A stretch of DNA of 64,000 nt, taken from the NCBI GenBank assembly GCA_949286725.1, contig CASECZ010000002.1, positions 248,001 through 312,000 on the forward strand, read 5' to 3'. This document shows, piece after piece, positions 8,077 to 16,031 of this stretch (positions within the stretch are counted from its first letter, which is position 1; the number at the start of each line of letters is the position of its first letter). The stretch comes from an uncultured Clostridia bacterium (lineage in GTDB: Bacteria > Bacillota > Clostridia > Christensenellales > CAG-917). The position numbers and the translations under genes were made by a program. Below the pieces are notes generated by a model. It searched no databases and had not been told where the DNA came from. It worked only from the letters and a program-made list of their open reading frames with translations.

Positions 8077-8666
8077 CCAAGAACACCAACAAAACCGACC
8101 TCAGAATTCAACGTACGCAAAAAGCCATCGTCGACGCATTCTACGAACTGCTCGACGAAAAGTCTTTCGGCTCCATCACCGTCATAGACATATGCCAGCG
8201 CGCACTCATAAATCGCGGCACGTTCTATACGCATTTCGAGGACAAATATCAACTGCTCGACAAGTGCATAAGCGACATTATGTACGGTCTGCACGAGCAG
8301 GTCAAAAAAGCCCACGGCGAACACGACCTCATCACCTATTACAACGAGGTCATGGACCTCGGCATAAACTTCCTCGCGGGGCACCGCCGCAGAATCCGCA
8401 CCATAATCGTCAAGGCGGACAGCGCCCTCGTGTTCGACAAGGTGCACGAGATTCTCACCCACAACATAATCGGCAGGCTGAGCAAGGCAAAGCCCAAGGA
8501 CGGCAAAGGTAAACTTCCCGCCGATATCCTTGCCGAGTTCTTCGCGGGCGGCATAATATCCCTCATCAAGTGGTGGCTGCTCGAAGAGCCCAACTACACG
8601 CTGGAAGACATCCGCAGACAGTTGAGCGTGCTTGCCGAAACGACGCTCAGCGAGTATTGCGCATAA
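8073..8666 (+). CDS. TetR/AcrR-family transcriptional regulator
   Basis: A 197-residue regulator. The N-terminal helix-turn-helix domain spans about 9-60, with RTQKAIVDAFYELL, ITVIDICQRALINRGTFY and HFEDKYQLL. The rest is the helical ligand and dimerisation domain, ending in a region (about 155-190) typical of TetR-like proteins in Firmicutes. The start overlaps the bioY stop (ATGA), making it the last gene of the operon, and a strong terminator follows. Autoregulation of this operon is a reasonable inference, but no operator was identified. Confidence 0.88.
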   Translation: MTKNTNKTDLRIQRTQKAIVDAFYELLDEKSFGSITVIDICQRALINRGTFYTHFEDKYQLLDKCISDIMYGLHEQVKKAHGEHDLITYYNEVMDLGINFLAGHRRRIRTIIVKADSALVFDKVHEILTHNIIGRLSKAKPKDGKGKLPADILAEFFAGGIISLIKWWLLEEPNYTLEDIRRQLSVLAETTLSEYCA

Positions 8667-8672
8667 AAACCG

Positions 8673-8708
8673 AAAAAAACAACTCCGCATCGACGGAGTT
8701 GTTTTTTC
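8673..8708. terminator. bidirectional terminator between the rocD-bioY-tetR and aro operons
   Basis: A perfect stem (AAAAAACAACTCCG with CGGAGTTGTTTTTT) and a short loop, with T-runs on both strands, between convergent transcription units. Confidence 0.9.
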
Positions 8709-8724
8709 GATACCCACCCGACAC

Positions 8725-8883
8725 TCACAGGTCGTCGGCGTCCTGTTCGGGCGTTTTGAGGGGATTGTCGGGCACACCCGTCCAACACCCGTTGGGGTCG
8801 TAGTGCGACCTGTTGACCTGTTCTTCCGTTTCGTTGCCCGTTGCGGGCGTGAGTTTCGGGTATTTCTTCTTTTTCTTTTTCAT
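8725..8883 (-). CDS. 52-residue small protein, last gene of the aro operon
   Basis: A short gene with a textbook Shine-Dalgarno (GGAGGTGAC) five bases before the ATG. The product begins with M and six lysines, continues KLTPATGNETEEQ, then SHYDPNGCWTGVP, and ends PEQDADDL. The pattern DPxGxWTGxP followed by a QDADDL end is one I remember from small uncharacterised proteins in gut Clostridia; I know no function. It starts 39 nt after the aroQ stop and ends 17 nt before the shared terminator, so it is read on the aro message. A longer overlapping frame on the same strand (8594-8890) crosses the terminator and has no start signal as good. Confidence 0.75.
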   Translation of the reverse strand: MKKKKKKYPKLTPATGNETEEQVNRSHYDPNGCWTGVPDNPLKTPEQDADDL

Positions 8884-8922
8884 AAGTCACCTCCGCTTAC
8901 AGTATGAGCAAAGGCGCTTTCG

Positions 8923-9351
8923 TTATGAGCGGGCAATCAGCGCGTCCAGCGCCTCGGCGTATCCCGCAAAGCCTTTCCCGCATATCCTTTCGAAGGCGTA
9001 CATTCCGACGTAACTCGTTTTGCGGAAGTCCTCGCGGGCATTTATGTCCGTGAGGTGAACTTCCACGGCGGGCAGGGCGACGGCTTTGAGCGCGTCGAGA
9101 ATCGCCACCGAAGTGTGCGTGTACGCACCCGCGTTTATGATGATTCCGTCGAACTTTCCGAGAGCCTTTTGTATGACTGTCACGATGTCGCCCTCGTGGT
9201 TGGACTGAACGCACTTGACCTTCACGCCGCGTTTTTTCGCCTCGGATTTCACGTATGCGACGAGCGCGGCATAGTCGCGCGTGCCGTACGTTTCGGGTTC
9301 GCGTATGCCGAGCATATTGAGGTTAGGCCCGTTGATTACCAAAACTTTCAT
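8923..9351 (-). CDS. aroQ: 3-dehydroquinate dehydratase, type II
   Basis: A 142-residue type II dehydroquinase, the usual length. Visible signatures are INGPNLNMLGIREPETYG (6-23, including the catalytic Tyr), QSNHEGDIV near 49, INAGAYTHTSVAI near 72 (substrate-binding Asn and His) and EVHLTDINARE near 96. It removes water from 3-dehydroquinate to give 3-dehydroshikimate, step 3 of the shikimate pathway. It overlaps the end of the aroE-aroK fusion gene by 29 nt and is the last enzyme gene of the operon. Confidence 0.96.
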   Translation of the reverse strand: MKVLVINGPNLNMLGIREPETYGTRDYAALVAYVKSEAKKRGVKVKCVQSNHEGDIVTVIQKALGKFDGIIINAGAYTHTSVAILDALKAVALPAVEVHLTDINAREDFRKTSYVGMYAFERICGKGFAGYAEALDALIARS

Positions 9352-10588
9352 AGTACTTCTCCTTTATGAACTCCGCGGTCTTCTGCGGTGTGCCGTCGTT
9401 TGTAGCGGTGACGTCCGCAAACGCAAGATAAGCGGGCAGACGTCTGCGGTACATTTCGTCGAGCGCGTTGGTCTGCGACAGAGGTCTGCCTTCGGTGGAC
9501 AATGCGGAAAGGTCGCGTTCGAGGAACACGCCGAACCCGTTGGCTTTGAGCGCGAGGGCGTTGGTCGGGTCGAGAATTGCACCTCCGCCCGTCGCGATTA
9601 CGACGCCTTGCATTGCGGCGCATTTCGTCACGGCTTGTTTTTCCAGTGCGCGGAAACCCGCTTCGCCGCTTTCGGCAAAGATGTCGGGTATGCTTTTGCC
9701 CGCGGCTTTCTCCACTTCGGCGTCGGTGTCGACGAACTTCTTGTTAAGCATTTCCGCAAGCAGCTTTCCCACCGTGCTCTTGCCCGACGAGGGCATTCCG
9801 CACAGCACCACGTCGGTGAGCTTTTCCCGAAGGTCGTTGCATACGCCGATTATGCGTCTGCCTGCGTCGGAGTCGGGCGGGCAGGGCGCGAACGCCTTGC
9901 CGAGGAACAAATCCGCCGCCTGCGCCGCCTGTGCGGTGAGCATAAGCAGTCCGCTTGCGCAGCGTGCGCCCGCGGCTTCGGCTTTCTGCACGAACATCGT
10001 GTCGAGCGGGTTGTACACGGCGTCGAACACGCCTTCCAGCGCGGGGAAGTCCGCGGGGTCGACGGGACAGCCTTCTATGTTCGGGAACATGCCGACGGGG
10101 GTGGTGTTGAACAGCACCTGCGCGTCGGCGACGAGGTCGAGGTTGGAGTAGTTGTATTCGCCGGTGCGGCTCACCACGCGCACGGACTTTGCGCCTTCGC
10201 GCGCGGCGAGCGCGCACGCCGTGTGCGACGTTCCGCCGCTGCCGAGCACCACCACTTTTTTGCCCGCGAGTTCGATGCCCGCGGCACGCAGGGCGAACGA
10301 CATTCCGAAGATGTCCGTGTTGTAACCCGAAAGTTTTCCGTTTCTGTTGACGACGGTGTTGATTGCGCCGCATTCGCGGGCGCAGTCGTCGATTTCGTCC
10401 ACCAGCGCGAAGACGTCGCGCTTATAGGGTATGGTCACGTTGACGGCGGCAAACTCCCGCTTGCGGAAGAACTCCGCAAGTTCGTCGGGTTGCAGGACGC
10501 AAAGTTCGTAACCTTCCACTCCGAAACGGGAGTGCAGGTAGGGCGAATGGCTGTGTCCGAGCGGATTGCCTATCAGCCCGTATCTCAT
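9323..10588 (-). CDS. aroE-aroK: shikimate dehydrogenase-shikimate kinase fusion
   Basis: A 421-residue bifunctional protein for two consecutive shikimate steps. Residues 1 to about 250 are AroE: the shikimate-binding SHSPYLH at 13-19, NVTIPYK with catalytic Lys56, Asp92 in NTDIFG, and the NADP motif LGSGGTSHTA at 115-124. Residues about 258-421 are AroK: P-loop GMPSSGKST at 264-272, DTDAEVEK, the shikimate-binding ATGGGAI, and an EGRPL-type lid near 370. Its ATG overlaps the pheA stop (ATGA). Both activities should be intact because no key residue is missing. Fusion of these two enzymes is unusual compared with separate genes in most bacteria. Confidence 0.93.
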   Translation of the reverse strand: MRYGLIGNPLGHSHSPYLHSRFGVEGYELCVLQPDELAEFFRKREFAAVNVTIPYKRDVFALVDEIDDCARECGAINTVVNRNGKLSGYNTDIFGMSFALRAAGIELAGKKVVVLGSGGTSHTACALAAREGAKSVRVVSRTGEYNYSNLDLVADAQVLFNTTPVGMFPNIEGCPVDPADFPALEGVFDAVYNPLDTMFVQKAEAAGARCASGLLMLTAQAAQAADLFLGKAFAPCPPDSDAGRRIIGVCNDLREKLTDVVLCGMPSSGKSTVGKLLAEMLNKKFVDTDAEVEKAAGKSIPDIFAESGEAGFRALEKQAVTKCAAMQGVVIATGGGAILDPTNALALKANGFGVFLERDLSALSTEGRPLSQTNALDEMYRRRLPAYLAFADVTATNDGTPQKTAEFIKEKYYESFGNQRA

Positions 10589-11730
10589 TGCGACACCTCG
10601 TAGTAACTGCCGAGGAACACGAACTGTTCGCTGCCGAGGTCGAGTTCGGCGACGAGTGCCAGCGTGTCGGAGTTCTCAATTTGTCCTTCGAAGTCGAAGT
10701 AGAACATGAATTCGAAGTCCGTGCCGGGCAGAGGACGCGATTCCAGTTTGGTGAGGTTGAGCCCGAGCGTCGAGAACTTGTTGAGCACGCGGTTGAGGGA
10801 GCCCGACTCGTGGGGCAGAGTCATCATAATGCTGATGCGGTTCGCGGGCGCGTATATTCTGAGGTCCTTGCTGATGCAGATGAATCGGGTGTAGTTGGAG
10901 TCGTTGTCCTGGATGTTGCCGTCCAGTATGCCGAGGTCGTAGAGGTCGGCGCAGTTGCGCGAGGCTATGCACGCGACGTCGTTCCTCTCCGATGTGGCGA
11001 CGCTTTCCGCGGCGACCGCGGTGTTGGCGCACGCAGTGATTTTGATGCCCTTGGGCAGTTTCTGCAAATACTCGGCGCATTGACCGATTGCCTGTTCGTG
11101 GGAGAATATCTCCTTGATGTCCGAGAGTTTGACGCCCTTTTTGGCGAGCAGGTGATGGCACACCCTGAGTTTTATGCTGCGCACGATGTAGAAGTGATGT
11201 TTCTTCATCAGGTCGTAGACGGCGTTGACGCTGCCGACCGCGCTGTTCTCTATGGGCAGCACGCCGAACTCGCAAAGTCCCTTTTCCACCGCCTGGAACA
11301 CGCCCTCGAAATTGCGGAAATAAGTGATGTCGGCAATCTCGAAAAGTTTGTCGGCAGCAATGGAAGAGTAGCTGCCTTCCACGCCCTGACAGGCAACCGT
11401 GCTGCTGACGGGGAAGTACTTTTTGCCGTCCATAAGCACCCGACGCAGATTGTCCGAAAGCGCCGACACGGGCGCGACAAGCCTGCGTTGATATGCGCGT
11501 GAAGTTTCCAAAATCGTCTCAAACACACGTTTAAGATATATTTTTTGCTCGTCATCTGCCGATTTGGTCACTCTTGCGATGATTTTCTTTTCGCGCGAAG
11601 GGTCGGCGACCGCCGTGCGGTTGCGGGCTTTTTCCTCGCCTATTTCCTTGACGACGGACTGACGGGCGAGATACAGCCTTGCGATTTCGTCGTCGATGAC
11701 GTCGATTTTGTTTCTCAGTTCTTCCAGCAT
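10585..11730 (-). CDS. pheA: bifunctional chorismate mutase/prephenate dehydratase (P-protein)
   Basis: A 381-residue P-protein. Residues 1-90 are an AroQ-type chorismate mutase (RNKIDVIDDEIARL, KARN with the active-site Arg and Lys). About 108-290 is prephenate dehydratase, with GVEGSYSS, a VLPIENSAVGSV segment and the NYTRF motif. The C-terminal ACT domain has GSLNRVLNKF and the ESRP phenylalanine-binding motif. It makes phenylpyruvate and is probably feedback-inhibited by phenylalanine through the ACT domain. It starts 11 nt after aroC. The mutase domain is needed for tyrosine as well, since tyrA here has no mutase domain. Confidence 0.95.
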   Translation of the reverse strand: MLEELRNKIDVIDDEIARLYLARQSVVKEIGEEKARNRTAVADPSREKKIIARVTKSADDEQKIYLKRVFETILETSRAYQRRLVAPVSALSDNLRRVLMDGKKYFPVSSTVACQGVEGSYSSIAADKLFEIADITYFRNFEGVFQAVEKGLCEFGVLPIENSAVGSVNAVYDLMKKHHFYIVRSIKLRVCHHLLAKKGVKLSDIKEIFSHEQAIGQCAEYLQKLPKGIKITACANTAVAAESVATSERNDVACIASRNCADLYDLGILDGNIQDNDSNYTRFICISKDLRIYAPANRISIMMTLPHESGSLNRVLNKFSTLGLNLTKLESRPLPGTDFEFMFYFDFEGQIENSDTLALVAELDLGSEQFVFLGSYYEVSQ

Positions 11731-11741
11731 ATCGGTCTCCT

Positions 11742-12842
11742 TTATGCGCCTTTGCGCGGATTTTCGTTTTCGAGATATTCGTCCAGCACGGCAAGTGCCA
11801 CCGCACTTTCGACGGCGGCAACTGCACGCGGTACGACGGTTGCGTCGTGCCTGCCGCCCACGGTGATTTCCGTGTCCGTCATCGTGTCGAGGTCGACGGT
11901 CTTCTGGGGCAGGGATATGGACGGAGTGGGTCTGAACGCCGCGCGGAGCGTCACGGGCATTCCGTTGCTTATGCCGCCGTTCAGCCCGCCCGCGTTGTTG
12001 CTCAGCGTCACCACTTTGCCGTCGCGTACGGCAAACGGGTCGTTCGCCTTGCTGCCCGTCATTCGGGCAATGTCGAACCCCGCGCCGAACTCGACGCCTT
12101 TTACGGCGGGTATGCCGTACACCGCCGCGGCGATTTTGCTTTCAAGTCCGTCCGTGCCGCAGTCGCCCAGTCCCACGGGCAGCCCGCGCACGATACATTC
12201 CACCACGCCGCCCGCGCTGTCGCCTTTTGCCGCGATTTCCTTTACCGCGGCGACGGCTTCCTCCACGCGGGAAAGCATGGGCAGAGGTCTGTCCAGACAC
12301 TCGGCGATTTCCTCTTCCGAGGGTTCGCCGTCGGCGTAGCCGCGACCCTTGACGCCGCCCAGTTCGCCTATGTATGCCGACACGATGATACCGCGTGCGG
12401 CGAGCAGTTGTTTGGCAATGCCGCCCGCTATGACGAGGGGCGCGGTCATTCTGCCCGAAAATCTGCCGCCGCCCGAAGCCGCGGCGTCCGCGCCGTCCTT
12501 TATCGCCGATACGTAATCGGCGTGCGAGGGACGCGGCGTCGAAACGTACGTGTAGTCGGCGGGGCGTATGTTCAAGTTGTCGATGTGTGCGGCAAGCGGC
12601 GCGCCGTCCGTCACGGTGTCGCCCTGCGCATCGGTGCGCAGTCCGCCGTCCCACACGACGGCGTCCTCTTCGCGTCGGGGAGTGGAAAAGAGGTATTTCC
12701 CGCTCTTGCGCCTGTCGGCAAAAGCCTGCACGGCGCGCACGTCCACCTTTTCGCCTGCGGGCAGTCCTTCGAGCACCATGCCCACGGACGCCTCGTGCGA
12801 CCCGCCGTAAATTTTAAGTCGGATTGTGTCAAACAGTTTCAT
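11742..12842 (-). CDS. aroC: chorismate synthase
   Basis: A 366-residue chorismate synthase, which converts EPSP to chorismate using reduced FMN. Family marks are the N-terminal YGGSHEASVG with the FMN-site His, an RRKSGKYLFSTPRREED region, RPSHADY near 105, SGGGRFSGRMTA near 125 and the C-terminal GGRHDATVVPRA. The usual SHG and RxSGRET motifs are modified (SHE, RFSGRMT), so this is a divergent member, but catalytic His residues are present and the locus leaves little doubt. Its start overlaps the end of aroA by 14 nt. Confidence 0.9.
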   Translation of the reverse strand: MKLFDTIRLKIYGGSHEASVGMVLEGLPAGEKVDVRAVQAFADRRKSGKYLFSTPRREEDAVVWDGGLRTDAQGDTVTDGAPLAAHIDNLNIRPADYTYVSTPRPSHADYVSAIKDGADAAASGGGRFSGRMTAPLVIAGGIAKQLLAARGIIVSAYIGELGGVKGRGYADGEPSEEEIAECLDRPLPMLSRVEEAVAAVKEIAAKGDSAGGVVECIVRGLPVGLGDCGTDGLESKIAAAVYGIPAVKGVEFGAGFDIARMTGSKANDPFAVRDGKVVTLSNNAGGLNGGISNGMPVTLRAAFRPTPSISLPQKTVDLDTMTDTEITVGGRHDATVVPRAVAAVESAVALAVLDEYLENENPRKGA

Positions 12843-14085
12843 TCGTCTTTCCTCCGAGTGCGTTCAGCACCTCGAAAAAGTCGGGGTAGGATTTTTTCAC
12901 GGGCGCAATGTTGTCTATCGTTCCTCCCGCAACCAGTCCCGCAACCGCCGCAGACATGACCATACGGTGGTCGTTGAAGGAGCGCGCCTTAAACGGCGAG
13001 ATTTTGCCGCCGTATATGCGGAGCGCGTCCTCGGTTTCGTCGTATTCGGAGCGCACGCCCATTGCCGCGAGATTGCTCATGACGGCGGCAAGGCGGTCGC
13101 TTTCCTTCTCGCGCAGACGCGCCGCCCCCGTGAATACGCTCACGCCGTTCGCCGCGCCCGCCAGCACCGAAAGCACGGGTGCGAGGTCGGGTATGTCCGA
13201 AAGGTCGGCACGGAAGGGTGAAAGCGCGCTTTTGCGTGCGCGGAACGCGTCGCCGTCCTTGCTTACGTCCGCGCCCGCGGTCATAAGCAGGTCGTATATG
13301 CGCTTGTCGGCTTGTTTGCTGTCGGAGTCGAGCCCCGTCACCGTCACGTCGCCCGCGAGCGCGCCCGCCGCAAGCAGAAACGCCGCGTTGGACCAGTCGC
13401 CCTCCGCAACCACGGTGGAGGGGGAATGCAAGCCGCCCGTTATGCGGAATGCCTCGCCGTCGTCGCACACTTCCGCTCCGAAACGCGAGAGCACATCAAG
13501 AGTTATGTTTAGGTATCCTTGCGAAACGCGTTTGCCTTGCGTGCGCAACAGGGAGTTTCCGTGCAGACAGGACAGCGCAAGCAACATCCCGCTGACGTAC
13601 TGCGAACTCACCCCCGCGGGCACGTCGTAAACTCCGCATTCGAGTTTGCCTTCCGTCGAAAAGGGCAGTCGGTCGGCGGAGAAGGTTATGCCGTGCGCTT
13701 TCAGGCAATCGGCAAGCCCGCCTATGGGACGGTCGGGCAATCTTCCTCTGCCCGTGAATTCGGCTTTTCTGCCGAGAGCACAGGCGACGGGAAGCATAAA
13801 GCGGAGCGTGGAGCCGCTTTCCCCGCAGTCGAGCACGCATTCCTTCGCCGCGTTTTCGCGGGGAACGGGCGTGACGAAAAAACCTCTTTCCGTCTTGTCC
13901 GCGACGGCACCGAGCGCGACTATGCAGCGCAGAGTGGCGTCGATATCCTCGGACAGGTCCCGACACACGACTTCGCAGGGGGTGTCGCCGAGTGCCGCGG
14001 CAATCAGCAGGCGGTGGGCGTAGGACTTCGACGTTATCGCGCGCACCGTGCCCGCAACGGCAGAGGGCAGAACTTCGGTTTTCAT
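12829..14085 (-). CDS. aroA: 3-phosphoshikimate 1-carboxyvinyltransferase (EPSP synthase)
   Basis: A 418-residue EPSP synthase. It has the substrate-binding SKSYAHRLLIA near 19, GESGSTLRFMLP near 85 (variant of the usual GN(A/S)GT), DWSNAAFLLAAGAL near 210 and LREKESDRL (RxKESDR) near 315. FNDHRM follows near 370. The start is the ATG that overlaps the aroB stop (ATGA), with GGAGG ten bases upstream; the frame is open much further upstream but that extension lies over aroB. It joins shikimate-3-phosphate and phosphoenolpyruvate. The Ala-for-Ser change in KSxSHR is a natural variant whose effect I cannot predict. Confidence 0.95.
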   Translation of the reverse strand: MKTEVLPSAVAGTVRAITSKSYAHRLLIAAALGDTPCEVVCRDLSEDIDATLRCIVALGAVADKTERGFFVTPVPRENAAKECVLDCGESGSTLRFMLPVACALGRKAEFTGRGRLPDRPIGGLADCLKAHGITFSADRLPFSTEGKLECGVYDVPAGVSSQYVSGMLLALSCLHGNSLLRTQGKRVSQGYLNITLDVLSRFGAEVCDDGEAFRITGGLHSPSTVVAEGDWSNAAFLLAAGALAGDVTVTGLDSDSKQADKRIYDLLMTAGADVSKDGDAFRARKSALSPFRADLSDIPDLAPVLSVLAGAANGVSVFTGAARLREKESDRLAAVMSNLAAMGVRSEYDETEDALRIYGGKISPFKARSFNDHRMVMSAAVAGLVAGGTIDNIAPVKKSYPDFFEVLNALGGKTNETV

Positions 14086-15113
14086 AGCACGAATTCCTCC
14101 CACTTTTCGGGCGAAAGCGCCATAATGTCGCAGTCGCCTATGCCGCGTATGACGACGGCGTTGATTGCGCCGTTCACGAACTTTTTGTCGTGCAGAACGT
14201 GCGGAAGCACCGAGCGCACGGAATAGGGACATTCGGGGAACCCGTATTTTTGCAGAAGCGCGGTTATGCGCTTGTAGTCGGCGGCGGAAAGAATTCCATT
14301 GCTCACGCACGCCCGCGCAATAAGATATATCCCCATCGCCACGCACACTCCGTGCGGAAAGCCGAGCGCGCTCTCCGTCTCAATGGCGTGTCCGAGCGTG
14401 TGCCCGAGATTGAGCAGACGGCGTTTGCCGTTCTCGTTCTCGTCGGCTTCCACAATGTCGCGCTTGTATGCGACGCACGCCTGTACGAGGTCGGTTATGT
14501 TGTCGCGCGATACGCCTTCTTCCAGCATGCGGAAGATTTCGCCGCCCGCGAGCACACCGTACTTGACGGCTTCGCCCATACCGCATTTCCATTCGGACAC
14601 GGGCAGGGTTTCCAGCGTGTCGGCGTCGAACACCACGGCGCGGGGCGGATAAATCCTGCCCGCGAGGTTCTTGCCCGCAGTGAGGTCGACGGCGGTTTTG
14701 CCGCCCACGGAAGAGTCGATTGCGGCAAGGAAAGTCGTCGGCACCTGTACATAGTCGACACCGCGCATATACACGCTTGCGACAAACCCTGCAAGGTCGC
14801 CGACCACGCCGCCGCCCAACGCGACTATAAGGTCGCTGCGGCAGAGTTTGACGTCGGCAAGCCATTCCAGCAGTTCGCCCGCCGTGTTCCAGTTCTTGCT
14901 CTTTTCGCCGTGGGGCACGATGTAGGACACCGTGTCGGCGGGCAGAGAAGAGAGCAACCGCGCAAGATAGAGCGGGGCGACGTTGTCGTCGGTGACGACG
15001 GCGATTTTGCGTCCTGCGACCTTGTCGCCCAACACGGAGGAGAAGGTGTCGATCAGCCCGCGACCTATAATCACGGGGTAGGTTATCGTCGATGTTTTGA
15101 TGTCAAGTTCCAT
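14082..15113 (-). CDS. aroB: 3-dehydroquinate synthase
   Basis: A 343-residue AroB using NAD and a divalent metal. Signatures are PHGEKSKNW near 68, the NAD motif GGGVVGDLAGFVAS at 99-112, PTTFLAAIDSSVGGKTAVD near 124-142 and GMGEAVKYG near 175. The metal-binding His residues include GHTLGHAIE near 238. GGAAAGAT precedes the ATG. It closes DAHP to 3-dehydroquinate, step 2 of the pathway. It begins 45 nt after tyrA and is translationally coupled to aroA. Confidence 0.96.
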   Translation of the reverse strand: MELDIKTSTITYPVIIGRGLIDTFSSVLGDKVAGRKIAVVTDDNVAPLYLARLLSSLPADTVSYIVPHGEKSKNWNTAGELLEWLADVKLCRSDLIVALGGGVVGDLAGFVASVYMRGVDYVQVPTTFLAAIDSSVGGKTAVDLTAGKNLAGRIYPPRAVVFDADTLETLPVSEWKCGMGEAVKYGVLAGGEIFRMLEEGVSRDNITDLVQACVAYKRDIVEADENENGKRRLLNLGHTLGHAIETESALGFPHGVCVAMGIYLIARACVSNGILSAADYKRITALLQKYGFPECPYSVRSVLPHVLHDKKFVNGAINAVVIRGIGDCDIMALSPEKWEEFVL

Positions 15114-15158
15114 ATCTTTCCTTGCAGAAAACGGGTTTTATGTTGTCGTTTTGCACCG

Positions 15159-16031
15159 TTAATCTTCGTCGAGTGCGTTGCTGAGTTTTTTGAGCCTGTC
15201 TTTTTCGACGGACAGTTTGATTTCGTTGCCCTCTTCGAGCAGGTCGAAAAGACCTTCCTCGTCCTTGTTGTCCAGGCAGTCCGCATACGCGACGAGGCGT
15301 TTTGCGACGGCACGTATTTCGGCGGAGAGGCAGTCGGCGTTGTCGGTCATGAGTTCCGTCCACATTGCGGGGTTCATGCGGGCGACGCGGGTCATGTCGC
15401 GGAAACTTCCCGCCGAGTAGCCGTAGTGTTTTTCCGCCGCCGCCGACTTGACGTACGCCGAGGATACGACGTGCGCGAGTTGCGAGGTGTAGGCAATCAT
15501 TCGGTCGTGTTCTTCCGCTGTTGTGATGAGTACGCCTTCCGCGCCTATCTGTTTGTAAATGGCTTTCAGCATTGCCAGCTTTTCGAGAGGGGTGGAAACG
15601 CTGACGAGCAGTACCGTTGCGTTTTCGTACAGTCCCGCGGTCGAATGCGCGACGCCGCTGAACTCTCTGCCCGCCATGGGGTGTCCGCCCGCGAAATCGA
15701 CGTCGGGGTAACGAGAGGCAAACTCCTTCATCATTGCCACGACGGGACGTTTCACGCCCGCGAGGTCCGTCACGGTTGCGCCCTTGTGCATAAGCGGCAG
15801 ATATTCTTCGAGCACCGCGGGCATTGCCGACGGCAGCAAGGCAAGCACGAGCAGGTCGACGTCTTTCGCGTTGTCGTGCGTCAGACGCTCGTGATAGGCT
15901 TTCAGAAGCGCGCCTTTGCACATCGCCTCTTCGTCCGTGTCGAGCGCGAACACCTTGTGTTCCGTCATCTTGACGAGCGCGCGCCCGAGCGAGCCGCCCA
16001 TAAGTCCCAGTCCGATTATGCCGATGTTCAT
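15159..16031 (-). CDS. tyrA: prephenate dehydrogenase
   Basis: A 290-residue monofunctional TyrA. The N-terminal Rossmann motif is GIIGLGLMGGSLG (4-16). The catalytic HPMAG motif lies near 120 and TSQLAHVVS near 185, followed by a helical dimerisation domain. There is no chorismate mutase or ACT domain, so it uses prephenate made by the PheA mutase domain. It oxidises prephenate to 4-hydroxyphenylpyruvate for tyrosine. Its ATG overlaps the aroF stop (ATGA). Confidence 0.95.
   Translation of the reverse strand: MNIGIIGLGLMGGSLGRALVKMTEHKVFALDTDEEAMCKGALLKAYHERLTHDNAKDVDLLVLALLPSAMPAVLEEYLPLMHKGATVTDLAGVKRPVVAMMKEFASRYPDVDFAGGHPMAGREFSGVAHSTAGLYENATVLLVSVSTPLEKLAMLKAIYKQIGAEGVLITTAEEHDRMIAYTSQLAHVVSSAYVKSAAAEKHYGYSAGSFRDMTRVARMNPAMWTELMTDNADCLSAEIRAVAKRLVAYADCLDNKDEEGLFDLLEEGNEIKLSVEKDRLKKLSNALDED

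Noticed and set aside
8594-8890. 98-residue minus-strand frame overlapping the small gene
   Set aside because: It runs through the bidirectional terminator and lacks the well-placed Shine-Dalgarno that the 52-residue frame has.
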